64,000 bases of DNA from Diatrype stigma. Taxonomy: Eukaryota; Ascomycota; Sordariomycetes; Xylariales; Diatrypaceae. The notes under the pieces are model-generated. The model was not told where the DNA came from. It searched no databases and saw only the letters and a program-made list of their open reading frames with translations. Both the position numbers and the translations under genes were made by a program. The DNA lies in NCBI GenBank assembly GCA_022225965.2, contig JAKJXP020000014.1, positions 124,001 to 188,000 of the forward strand. Reading direction: 5' to 3'. This document shows, piece after piece, positions 35,821 to 46,900 of the stretch (position 1 is the stretch's first letter; the number at the start of each line of letters is the position of its first letter).

Positions 35821-35896
35821 CCCTATTCCATTCCTTATATCCCTATTCCATTCCTTATATCCCTATTCCATTCCTTATATCTCCATTCCATTCTTG
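35821..35896 (+). repeat. 20-bp pyrimidine-rich tandem repeat, three perfect copies
   Basis: CCCTATTCCATTCCTTATAT occurs three times without change at 35821-35880, followed by a diverged partial fourth copy to 35896. It is 50 bases upstream of the GH16 start codon, probably in its leader. Confidence 0.95.
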
Positions 35897-35945
35897 TGTA
35901 TACTTATTTGAATATATCTCCCCCCGAGTTCAGAAGAATTCCATT

Positions 35946-36989
35946 ATGATTTCTAAGTGGTCTAGCGTCGCCCTGAGTGCCGCCCTCGCGGTGGTCTCTG
36001 CAACCCACGACATACCTAGCACAGTCAACAACAGCGTGTTCAGCAACTTCACCTCCGTAGGCAAAGACAACTGGGTGCCGGCTATCTCCGTCGTCGACGA
36101 GCTGGCACCGGGCTACGACGGTTTCACCACGGTCTGGCAAGACGCCTTCATCGGATCGGCGGGGCAGTCGCCCGACACGAACAACTGGAACATCATCACG
36201 GGCTACCTCGGGGTTAACAGCGAGTGGGAGGTGTACCAGAGCGGGTGGGAGAACCTGCAGCTCAGCGGCGGCAGCACGCTGCAGATCGTGCCGGTCATCA
36301 TGAACGGGCAGTGGACGTCGGGCCGCATCGAGTCGGCGTACACGTTCACGCCCCAGGACGGGAGCCTGACGCGGGCCGAGGCCAAGATCCGGTTCGGCTC
36401 GGCCCCGGCCGCGAACAAGCAGGGCATCTGGCCCGCCTTCTGGATCATGGGCGACTCGCTCCGCCACGGCACCGGGTGGCCGGGCAACGGCGAGATCGAC
36501 GTCATGGAGCGCGTCAACGCCGAGGCCGCCGGCCACGGCACCCTCCACTGCGACGTCTACCCCGGCGGCATCTGCGACGAGCCCAACGGCAAGGGAGCCG
36601 CCGTCAGCCTCTACGATGAGGACTGGCATGTCTGGCGCGTGGAGTGGGACCGCCGGACGGACAACTGGGCCGACGAGGTCCTTACCTGGTACCTCGATGG
36701 CAACGCGTTCCACAGCATTGCTGGCTGGCAAGTTGGCCCGGACGTCTGGGCCGATATCGCCGCCTCGCCTCTGTACTTCCTCCTTAACGTCGCGGTTGGT
36801 GGCAACTGGGTAAGTTGTTTCCCGGCCCTATGAAGTTCACTCGCTTGTCGGGAGCTTTCCAACATTATGTCCAAACGTGACTGCTAACTAAAAGGTCTTT
36901 CGCAGCCGGGTTCGCCTGACAGCAACACGTGGGACTGGTATGGTAACATGATGGAGGTCTCTTATGTCGCTCACTTCGTATCAAACTGA
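35946..36989 (+). CDS. Secreted GH16 beta-glucanase
   Basis: Predicted secreted endo-beta-1,3(4)-glucanase of glycoside hydrolase family 16, acting on beta-glucans of cell walls. Exons 35946-36809 and 36906-36989 join across a 96-base intron (GTAAGT donor, CGCAG acceptor), giving 315 residues. Residues 1-19 are a signal peptide (MISKWSSVALSAALAVVSA). The catalytic motif GEIDVMERVN is complete: Glu183 as nucleophile, Asp185 and Glu188 as acid/base. Flanking blocks are typical of fungal GH16: WTSGRIES, EAKIRFG, GIWPAFWIMG, HGTLHC, WHVWRVEWDR and YFLLNVAVGGNWPG. The small last exon supplies the MMEVSYVAHF strand. The frame is complete with no breaks. Just 92 bases after its stop begins a dead hAT transposon, so the 3' UTR may run into it. 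Confidence 0.93.
36810..36905 (+). other. Intron of the GH16 gene
   Basis: A 96-base phase-0 intron with GTAAGT donor at 36810, GCTAAC branch-like site and CGCAG acceptor ending at 36905; it joins GGNW to PGSPDS. Confidence 0.9.
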
Positions 36990-37073
36990 GCAACGCATTT
37001 CTTCCCGTCAATAACTTCGTGTATATATTTCTTTCATTTTATCCTCTTTCATTACGGAAGGACATCTAGATGG

Positions 37074-37081
37074 GTCTAAAT
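37074..37081. repeat. Left target-site duplication of the hAT element
   Basis: GTCTAAAT, matching the right copy GTCTAGAT at 40419-40426 in 7 of 8 bases. Eight bases is the hAT duplication length. Confidence 0.8.
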
Positions 37082-37096
37082 CAGCGTAAGCACCAA
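37082..37096. repeat. Left terminal inverted repeat of the hAT element
   Basis: CAGCGTAAGCACCAA; the reversed right end reads CAGCGATGGCACCAA. Weaker similarity continues for about ten more bases with mostly A/G and C/T-type changes. Confidence 0.8.
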
Positions 37097-37229
37097 ACAA
37101 GTCAAACAAGGGATTTTGAATTTATTAATCAATACAATAACAATTAAAAAATAAGGCTTATTTAATTGTTATTGGGTTAATTAAATAAAAAAACGTATCA
37201 AATAGGTATATACCGGGCCGTATAATAAC

Positions 37230-38720
37230 CCTAAGCCGCCGGAAGATTCGTATTAATTCCTAGTCCCTTAATTAATTCCCATAATTCCTCCGCATCGTTT
37301 TTAAGCTAGTGCTTTAAGTATTAAATAATCTTAAGCATCGAGATTTTGATGTTATTACGTTACGAGGTTATCGTAAGCTTGTATTAGCTAAATACCCTTT
37401 TATATTCGGCTAATATAAGAAAGGCCGAAAAAACGTCGAATATAAAGCGGCTAAACTTAAAAAAGTCCTTTTAGTACTTTCTTTATTACTTAAATACATT
37501 CTTATTTATAAAAATAAAATGCGTTTTTCTTATCGTAAAATAACGTTAAAGCTTATTTTTATTTTTATCCGTAAGTTTAAGCGCAATATTATCGAATAAA
37601 GCTTTAATACGAAAAAGCTTTTCCTTTTCCTTTCGAAAAAGAAATAAAGATACGGGAAGAACCGTAATTTTATCCGTTACTAAAGGGGCAAATTCTTTCG
37701 AATCGGCGTTCGAGCCGGTAGTTATATCCGAATTCGCATAATGCTATAGCCAATATTTTATAATCCTTTCTTTAATACTTTTAATTAAATCGATATTTAA
37801 GGCCCGGATTTCCTTTAAGCGCTTATTCGAATGAAAAATAATAAAGGCCTAATATATAATAACTTCATTTAATATTTTCCGATATTTCTAAAGCTTTTTA
37901 TAAGTACGTTTAAGGCCGGTTCGGATTTCGTTATAATTGTTTTTTCCTAGGACTTCGGAATTCGGTCGATCGGAATGGGCATTTATTTTTTTTTTTGCGA
38001 ATATTTAAACGGAACATAATTTTAAGGCCGCGTTTAATAAGGATTCGCCTACGTTTTAAAATGCGTTAAATAGGCGTTTGAAAAAATTGAAATATGTTAT
38101 ATTAAAAAGAAGCAACAGGTTAAAAAAAATCGAACAAATCGTTTTTGCGAATATCGAATTAATAAAAGGAAATTTATAACGGCTTAAAAAAAAGGCATAT
38201 ATTATTTTTATTTATTTTTTAATAATCTGAACTTATTTAGTTATAACCGAAGGTTTGTTTTTAATTCGTATAACGAAGGCATTATTATATTAATATTAAC
38301 GCAATTTCTTTCGTACCATAACGTTATTTCTTCGAAAAGCCGAAGGATTCTTTGTATCGCCTCGAAAAAATGTTATTTTTCGGGTGTAATTTCGTGTTTC
38401 CAGGTTATTCGGGCTTTACGATTAGCCATTTGCGCCTAGAAATAATAAAACCGATTAATAGGTTCCTTAAAGTTTAAAAAATTACGTATTTTATATAATA
38501 TTCCGTTTTATTTTGTATCGTTATATATTTTAAAAAGGCAATCGGTTTTATTTTTAATATCGGAATCGTAAATGGGGGCATTTAAAATGGAATTATCGGA
38601 AAGTTCGGCTTTATTATTTTTATTTTTTAGGAATTTATTTACGGTTTTCTTCGTAATCCTATAATTAATGGCTTTTTTCTTTAGCTTTAAATGTTCGTAC
38701 TTTCCGTCGAAAGGCATTAC
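37230..38720 (-). pseudogene. hAT transposase remnant (central and C-terminal part)
   Basis: Reading the minus strand from 38717 gives a hAT-like chain broken by TAA/TAG codons that mostly sit where Gln or Trp would be expected, as C-to-T and G-to-A mutation produces. Between 38440 and 38250 it shows the hAT pattern of ITPEK-stop-HFFEAIQ, ILRLFEEITLW and IIMPSLYELKTNL, like the LTPEDW...F.E.T...LP..D.L block of fungal hATs. After a frame change, near 37410-37300, comes AEYKRVFS followed by a stop in place of Gln and then YKLTIT, matching the SAExxRVFS...RTIT dimerisation motif at hAT C-termini. No intact frame remains; non-functional. Confidence 0.8.
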
Positions 38721-40403
38721 GGTGCGGTACGTTTTATCGTATAAAATTATTTACCTTATAAGCTTTATCGACGGAATTAATTGTAATAATCCTTATTTTA
38801 TTTTTCGTTTCGAAAACGAAAGAAATAGCTACGATATTAATAATATGCCTCCAGCAGCAAAGGCGTTACGTAGCTATTATTTGTTCTGCTTATTATTTAA
38901 AAAAAAGGGTTAGCAATAAAGGAAATAAGAATGTTTCGAATATAAAGCGAAAGACTTTATCGTTAATTAGGAATATTTTTATTAATAGCTGTTTCATATA
39001 ATTTAAATGGGAAATTTATCTTTCGCGTTATTTAAAATAAAAAACCCTAATTTATAACTAATGCTATACAGATTTAATACATTTTAAAAATAAAACAACA
39101 TGTTTTTTATTATATGGCTGCCCGTTATTCGCCGTAATGCAATAAGCCGTATACGAAGCTTTTATTATCGATTTATAAAATAAGTAATAATCCTTAAAAC
39201 TTCCTTTTTATTAAGGGACTCTTATATATTAAACGAAAGATGAATTTTCGAAAGAATATCGTTACGAAATTGCTATATAATCGCGATACGAACGGATTCG
39301 AATAACTTTTTTAACTAAGCGGAAATGGTATAATGTAAATCCCAAAGAATTTCCCTTATTAATATACGATTAAAAAAGTCCAGCAATTCTTAAAATTAAT
39401 CTCGAACGCAGGTTATTAGAAATATATTATAAACCGTAATTAACTCGATAAGCCGCTATTTATAATTATTTATCGTAAAACGTACGAGTCGCCGCCGAAT
39501 ATGATTTTTTAACTGTTAATAAATCGAAGAAACAAACGTATTAAGCGAAAGGCTATTATTAAACGAATTGCTTAAAACCTTTATTATATCAAAAAGAACA
39601 TCGAAATGAAAATAATTAAAGTAATATTTCGAATTACTTATAAAAATACCTTTATATAACCTAATAAAGCCCTTTTAATTATAACGAAAATAATACCAAT
39701 ACTTATTATCTTTTGCGAAATCCTTTATATTATCGTTATTTTTAATGGCCTTTATGGAAATAATGTATTCGTTATATTCGAAAATTTTAAAATAGGTACT
39801 CGATTTTACTTATAAATGGGCAATAAATTCCTTATCGCGAATCTTTATTCGAAAAAGCAGCTTTAAGTTAATATTGGACTTTATAAAAGTAGCCTTTTCG
39901 AGAAATTATTAGCGAAAAGAAATTCGAAGGGCCTTAAAAAAGACGATATCTTATTGCAATTACGAAAATAAACTAAATATCGTAAAAAAATCAAATCAAC
40001 TTAATAAGGTATAATAAAAATAAAGATAATTCGGAATAATAAATTACTAAAAAAAACTTCGTTTTCTTATATAAAACTTTACAATATCGGTATCATAATA
40101 TGAGAACCGAAAATCGGAAACGCCGAATTAGCTCGAATAAATTCGAACGCATTAAGCCAGGGCTCGAAATACCGGAAAATCCTACGATTCTTTTTTTATA
40201 AGCAGTATAAATAGATATATAATAAGTGCTTTTTAAGAAATTTCGGTTAATATTACGGCCGTTAAAAAAAAAGGCCATACTTATTAATTATTAAAAAACA
40301 ATAATAAGGAAAGTCGATTATTTATATTAATTAAAAACGCAAATGGCGTTATTTAATTAATACAATACAATTAAAGAATCAATTAAACAAAAAATTTATT
40401 CGA

Positions 40404-40418
40404 TTGGTGCCATCGCTG
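40404..40418. repeat. Right terminal inverted repeat of the hAT element
   Basis: TTGGTGCCATCGCTG, the partner of 37082-37096 in inverted orientation (12 of 15). Confidence 0.8.
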
Positions 40419-40426
40419 GTCTAGAT
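40419..40426. repeat. Right target-site duplication of the hAT element
   Basis: GTCTAGAT; differs from the left copy by one G/A substitution. Confidence 0.8.
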
Positions 40427-40990
40427 GAGGCATAACCAGGGGCTGGAGTTCGGTATATGTGGGGCCACCTCCGGGCACATATTTGGCGTAAGAATATACG
40501 TATTGTCGCATTCAGGAGATCGAATACAGCGTGACTCGGAAACAGACATATTGTTATGCAGAAGGAAAAGAACCCGGGCTCTAGTTAAGGGAGCGGAAGA
40601 GCTCTACATAACATGTGCCAAGCCGCTAGTTATCGCTGGCGATCACCTCTATTATGCAACCAATCTCTTCTCCCAATCTCTTCTACCTTGCCCCTATATC
40701 GCGATACGCAAATACAGCCACGGACCATGTTTACTTAGCAGACATTCGAATACATGGAGGTTCCATTTGTTTTGAACTAGTAAGAGAGTGTTTATGTTCG
40801 CGAAGGTGGTGCAGCAAGTATAAATATAAAAATTCCTATCATACGAACCCCTATTACACCCAGATGACTAACAGCAATGAAAGAGAAAAGCCCCCCATTT
40901 CCAAACATCTCCACAACTTTGATCGAAGAGAAAGCATACGGTTCTTGGCTGAATTCATCATAACCGTCATGAAACAAACATCATTGCTCT
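40427..40990. other. Spacer between hAT element and giant gene
   Basis: 564 bases of normal composition holding the 3' end of the minus-strand giant gene. No other gene seen. Confidence 0.5.
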
Positions 40991-43900
40991 TCAGCCCGCA
41001 TTGACATGGAAATCCCTTTCTGTCAAAACCTCACCAGCCAACATCCGTCCAACGTGTGTCTTACTTATGTCTTGGCAATTCCGTCTGCTCTCCATGATCA
41101 TACGTAGGAATTCTGTCGGGCTCTGAGTGAAGCGGCAGTTGGGGTACATGGCCCCTTTGCCAACAAAGCCATCGGCCCCTACCGCGAAGGCTCCGTCATT
41201 CGGGACGCAGGAGAGGCCTAGGAAGGCGCATACCTCTTTGTACTCTTTCATGTCTTCGAAGTACAATTGGCCAGCAAACAGGTTGAGTTGTAGAATCAGC
41301 GATGTAGGTGGAGGCATCCAGTGTGCCGGAAGAGCCGGCGTGGCGCATAGTCTTAGATCCTGTAGTGTCGGGAAGGATAAGTTGGGGCGGGCTGCATATG
41401 AGTGAAGATGCACGTTGCTGTTGCTCGCAATACCCAAGATGAGCTCGTTTGCTTCCCAGGGACTGAGGATTACCAAGATGGATCGTTCAGTCGTAGCCTG
41501 CTTTCCGAGTGTCAGGACCCATTGGACAGGCCGATGGAAGGAATCAGAGTGTGAGTCGAGGTCCAATTCGACAGTGTTGGCGAAGTCGGTGGTGACTAGC
41601 AGGTCTTGCCCGAAATACTTGGAGTCAGTTAGTTGTCCCTCAGTACTGCGGCTAAAGGAACTGAATGCGGACAAAAATCCACCTCCATGAAGTCTCAAAT
41701 CTCCCTGTTGAATCAGTCTAAGTACATCGGGGTGCAGACTATGCCCCTTGGGTTGCATCGGGTTGAGTTTCTCGGTCTGCCTCTCTGATTCGATTTCTGG
41801 TGCAAGTTCTCGCTCCTGTTCTTCTGAGAGTGCTGCCGCGCTGAAGGATGCAATCTGGAACCGTTCACACTTTTGTTTGATTCGATCTACCTGTTCCTGG
41901 CGATCCGGGATGGAACCAGTAGTTTGACTAATAGAGTCAAGGCTGGAAGCTTGATTTCTTGGATGGTAGCGCTTTTCGATACTCATGGCTTCTTCCTCGA
42001 AGTATCCGTCTAGATCATGGCAATCTAGAGCCAGGTTAGGCTCATCGGCAATTCTCTTGTTCCAAATGTCCTCCTGGCGCTGGTGCCGGAAACCTTGGAC
42101 AGCCCAAAGTGGGATACTTTTCTCCGTGTCGATCCAAGTTTCCGATATGGACCAGAGGAGGACATGTGCGACCGTTAGAGGGACATCGGGTCCTAAGGCA
42201 GCGCAGTTCCTGATACGTTCGTTTATCTCCCTTGTGATGAAAAAGGTCACAGACTGATCCTTCCCGAGCTGTCTCATCCTCATACAAGCTAGCTCAGCAT
42301 CACATATTAGCAAAATGACTTCTGTGTGGATAGAGGGGCTATGACTATTCCCTAAGGGCGATTATTGAGGGATGAGAACCAAAAGTAGCTTACCTTGGAC
42401 TAATCGATCTTTAGTGAGTCTCGGCCCAAGAGTCACGGAAGCTCTGTAATCATCAGGAAGCTTCAAATCAATTCCTCTCGTATGAGCTTCGTCCAGAAAC
42501 ACCAGGCAGTCCTTCGTGTCTCCAGCGAATGGTGATGTCAGGAATGGCTCAATGAAACCTTGTCGGTTTATTACGAGCGGTACATCTTCGTCACTGAAAA
42601 ATATGGCCGCTTGTTTGTCGTCTGCCGGTGTCAAATCAAGCCACATACGCGCAACTTGTTCATTGTTAAGTTCCACTATCAGAGCACCGACGTCGAGTAT
42701 CGCCTGGATAGGGGGGTCGCTATGGACTACTGAATCTAACAGTGATTTACTGTGAAGATCAGGGCCGAGTTCCAGTACGAGGTTTTCTGGTCGAAGTAAA
42801 CAATCCAGGACCATCGCATTCGTGTGTATCTGGTCTGGGAGATCAAGGTGTCTAACTTCCAGTGGCAGCACGTATTTCGAATCGCAAGTCCCACTGAAGC
42901 CTGTCACTGGATGCGGCTTGGCTTTTCCCAAGTCCCACCCAGATGCTGACAATTTCTTGGGAAACTCACCCATCTCCTTTGGAAAGACTACTTTGTGGAG
43001 GTAGAAGTCTATGGCAGCTTTTGTCAGCTTCAGCGCAGGGAAGATCTGCTCGGCAAATTGGCTACGGTCTTTCAAGTTAACTCCAGATAACTGACGTAAT
43101 GTCGACGGCAGTCGTGTCGACCCCTTGACCCAGTTGGCAAACTCTTCATCGGCTTGGTCGGATCGCTGGAGGTGTTCAAAGGCAGTGAATAACTGCGCAC
43201 TGGACAAGCCACCGTAGTAGTAACTCAAATACGTGAGTATAATGACAATGTCCGGGTGGCTGAATTCTGCCCGGGGCGCAGGTGAATCTTTAGCACGATA
43301 CGGAACCGCTAATAAGGTTGGCGGCTTCCGCTCGGTAAGACCGTAGTTGACTCGCCAACGCTTCTGTGATAAGGCAAACCTGAGTACACCACCAGCGAAG
43401 AGACCTCTGAGTAAGAGAAGGATGCCCATGGCTTTAGGGCTGAAGAAGCTTTCTTCGCGGTTGTAAACCAGCATTGAAGTATCTTGCGTTAGCTCTTCGT
43501 TTAAGACAAAGTTGAGAACGGCTTTTCTTGTGGCCGGGCCCTGATGAGCAACGGGCAGTCCACGGACTCCCATGTCGCACAAAGTACGTGCGACAAGTTG
43601 GAGGAGTTTATCCCCTGCGGGTTCGTTAAGGATGCGGAGTGTAGCGAACTGGCCTTTCTCACCAGACCCTAGTTGGATTCCATCCACCATCTTCTGGGCA
43701 TCCGGTGCGCATTGGTGCACTATACTGAGAACATCTTGGATAATGATCCAACGATCTGGGCTCATGTCCACTCGCTCTTGAGCCCCGATGGTATAGATGA
43801 GCTCGAACTTGACACTGAAGTTTTCATCACTCTCGTCAATGATATCTCGGCTGTGATGATCGAGGAACTTTTGTGTCTCGAGGAGCTGGATTCCCGTAGA

Positions 43901-46900
43901 ATAATAGTAGCGGTTTCTTGCCTCGGTTTGCTCGGTTGTAGAACAGCCTACATACTCTATGCCCATAAGCTTGAAGGACAGCAGATGCTCGGGCTGTACT
44001 AGTAACACGCCCCCATTCTTCATGCACTTGGTTAAGGTGCGGGAAATCCGTCCGACTTTCTCTGTGTCCATGATGATAGACCGAGAAAAAGGCATGAAAA
44101 ACACCTGGCGGTCGAGGAGGCCACCCAGCTTAGTGACTAGCATGTGCCGCATCTGCTTCGACTGAGGCTTCGCAACAATGATGCGAACAAGTCTGTTTCC
44201 ATTGGCCAACGAGGCAGCAACGATCTGCACAATCACTGAGGACTTGCCTTCGCCCATGTTGAGTTGCATAACACTATTGAGGTTTTGATCTGGTTGCCTC
44301 ATCTGAGCTGCAATCTTCTCTTGCACTTCTCTGATCATAAGACCGCTCTCAACCTCCAGCAACAAAGATTCAGGAAGCGACATAGGGTTCCAAGTATGAC
44401 CAACGTTCTTCATTTCTTGAAGAAGCAGGTTCGTGTTACCAACAGCAGCTAATAGCCGCTTGGATCGTTGAAGATGGGTCAAAGCAAGACCATATTCAAC
44501 AAGACAACGTTGCCACCCGACTGACCTATTCACCCAGTTATGTCGATTTAGTTGCTGCAGAACGAATATTGGGGTCAATCTTGGGTAACAAAAATCCAAA
44601 GCGGCCAGAGGGTACTCATAGCTTGTTCTTCTCAATGAGGTCAGGATCAAGTCTTGGAAACGACGAACTTGACCACCACACTGTTTGACGTAATCTTCCA
44701 GTTTGAGACGAAGCGTGCTTTCGTCATGGGCGAATTCAACCGTTTCCGGCATGTCTAGCTTCAGCTGGCAGCTTCTAAAACTGCTTTCGAGCTCATCTAC
44801 ATAATCGCGTTCGTGTACCCGTCTGGCTCTGGTACGCAATGAAGATATGAGATGCGCGAGAGGACCCTGGTCCCTCTTGCCCGTACTGATGGCGTCATCC
44901 TTGTAGCAGTCATCAAAGGGTCGGTGAGTTTCGCAACTGATTCTGGGAGGCTCATGTGCGAACAGCTGCGCAATTGGAATGAATGCCGGCCCAGGGCAAG
45001 TTGTGGGCGGGTCTGTCTGGCCATCAATAACAATGTACTTGGGAATATGGTCGTGGTCGATCTCCAATCCGTTCATAACAGCGACTATTCTTCTTATGTG
45101 ATGAAACAGCTGTAGGTTTCTCTCCCACATCTTATAGTACTTCCGGGTTTCTTTCATGGCCGACGTAACATTAAAGTACTCCTTATCAAAACCATCCACA
45201 GAGGGGGTGTATGGTCTTGCTATTGGCCATTGCTGCCCAAGTTTTGACAAGACGTTACTAATGGCATCTCTAGTCTTTGAACTCCAAGCCGAATAGCGCC
45301 GTTGAGAGAAAGACCTGTATGATTCGTACATGTTCTTCTGAAGAGACCATTCGGGTGTACAAGATATATCTCGTAAGTGAAGGTCCATACACGCTCGTAG
45401 TGTATCTCTACGCAACGAATGTCCCTCGCTGAGGATGAACTCGGGATAGTCGGGTTGGTCGAAACGTCGGATAGAAGGCACAGTCGTGAATGCTAGAAGA
45501 ATTTGGATGATTTGGACGTTCGCATCTTCTGCAAACACAAGAGCTCCAAAGAAAGTCATCAGATCATACTTGGACTCCGACAGATTGATATGGCACAGGT
45601 CTTTCTCGACCTGACACCACTTCCTCCCGATACATTCTGGTAGTCGATCTAGCCATTGTGGTTTAAACCTGTATGGTTCAGTAGGCGACTGCAAAACGGG
45701 CCCCTCTACCCTTTCTCCCATGACATCATACAGCTGGTCGATGAGCGAACTGGAAACAGCTTCCGGTATGATTTGTTGCTCTGTGAATAGGATCTTCGTA
45801 ATTCGACATACGAGTTGCTCTAGCCCCATGATGAGGTCATTGGACGTGTCGCGGCCGCCATACTCCATGTCAAACGAGGTCGTGTGATGTTCGGCACCGA
45901 ACCCAGGTACTCGAAATGCAGAGCATCGTATCAGGGCACGGTCTTGCAAGTGGGCACTTGTATCCTTGGGTTTCGAGATTATTTTGGCATCATCCGGGAA
46001 AAACATCTCGCAGTTTGCGGCATGGTCAAGGATTGACAGCACGACTTTCGAGAATTCATCGTTCTGTGCTAAAGGGTCAAGCGATTCTGACCATTCCACG
46101 TCCTGCATGTGTTCCAGGTGAGGCGGATAAAATGCCCTTCGTGGGCTCAGGCTGGCTATCTCTGTTAACATACGAACCTCCTCATTCTCTAGCCGCTCGA
46201 AGGAGACCACTGATGCCGACTTGAGAATCCACAAAGCTTCTTCAGTGCCAGTCCGGCCAGTCAGTGTATCTGGAAGACAATGAGAAGTTGCCGCATGGAG
46301 ATGACTTAGAAGTAATTTGCTCTGCAAGGAGCCCTTTTCGACAAGCCGCCCTAGCGTGTCATCTATGCGAAAGCAGTGATGGCGCCGGCGTGGATTGTCC
46401 ACTGGGTAGCCTGGATCTTTCGAAGGGATATCGGTGGAGTGGTATATCATAGTCTTGGGGTGGTCTTGACCCCGTCTAGTACTCTTCACTGGTCCATGTG
46501 GAACTAAGACAGCTCTCATAGTATTGCTTTCGGGGTCTTCTGGCCTGAGAACAAGCTGCGATTCTAGTCCGACTAGAGTGCCAGATGCCTGTGTGCTATC
46601 TATACACATTCCGGGGTAATGTTTCGATCGCAAAATGCAATCATTGGCCTCAAGCGTGAACACGAGGTCATAGCGAGGTAGTCTCACCTCCAATCGTTGT
46701 GTGACTTGATCGAGAATGAGATTGATATGGGACGCATCCTCTATGGGCCCAAAAATGCCTGCAATAGCGTTCGCAGTGTCGCTTCTCGGATCGATCAGTA
46801 GCTGGGTACCTTCCCCCACAAACCATTGGCCTTTCTGACGGGTCATTCTCCAGATTTTGCCTTGAGAGCTCCAGGGCTTATCGAAGGACCGAAATTCCAT

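Larger units (their letters stand above)
33818..35945. other. Intergenic region, 2.1 kb
   Basis: No gene recognised between the GLEYA and GH16 genes. A TTATATAAG TATA-like box at about 35197-35205 has no evident gene behind it. The right end holds the GH16 promoter with its TATA box and the 20-bp tandem repeat. Confidence 0.5.
37082..40418 (-). mobile_element. RIP-mutated hAT DNA transposon, 3,337 bp
   Basis: Complete but inactive hAT-superfamily element. The ends are inverted repeats starting CAGCG, which fits the hAT rule YARNG: 37082-37096 and 40404-40418 match in 12 of 15 bases when one is reversed, including a perfect GCACCAA block. An 8-bp duplication flanks it. Base composition changes abruptly to AT-rich at both edges. 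CpA and TpG are scarce while TpA and CpG words are common, the pattern left by repeat-induced point mutation. A decayed transposase is readable on the minus strand. The rest of the element, from about 38720 to 40400, is too mutated for me to assign. Confidence 0.85.

Noticed and set aside
35904..36731. 275-codon open frame on the minus strand opposite the GH16 gene
   Set aside because: GC-rich shadow of a confidently identified glucanase with intact catalytic motif; its own product has no domain.
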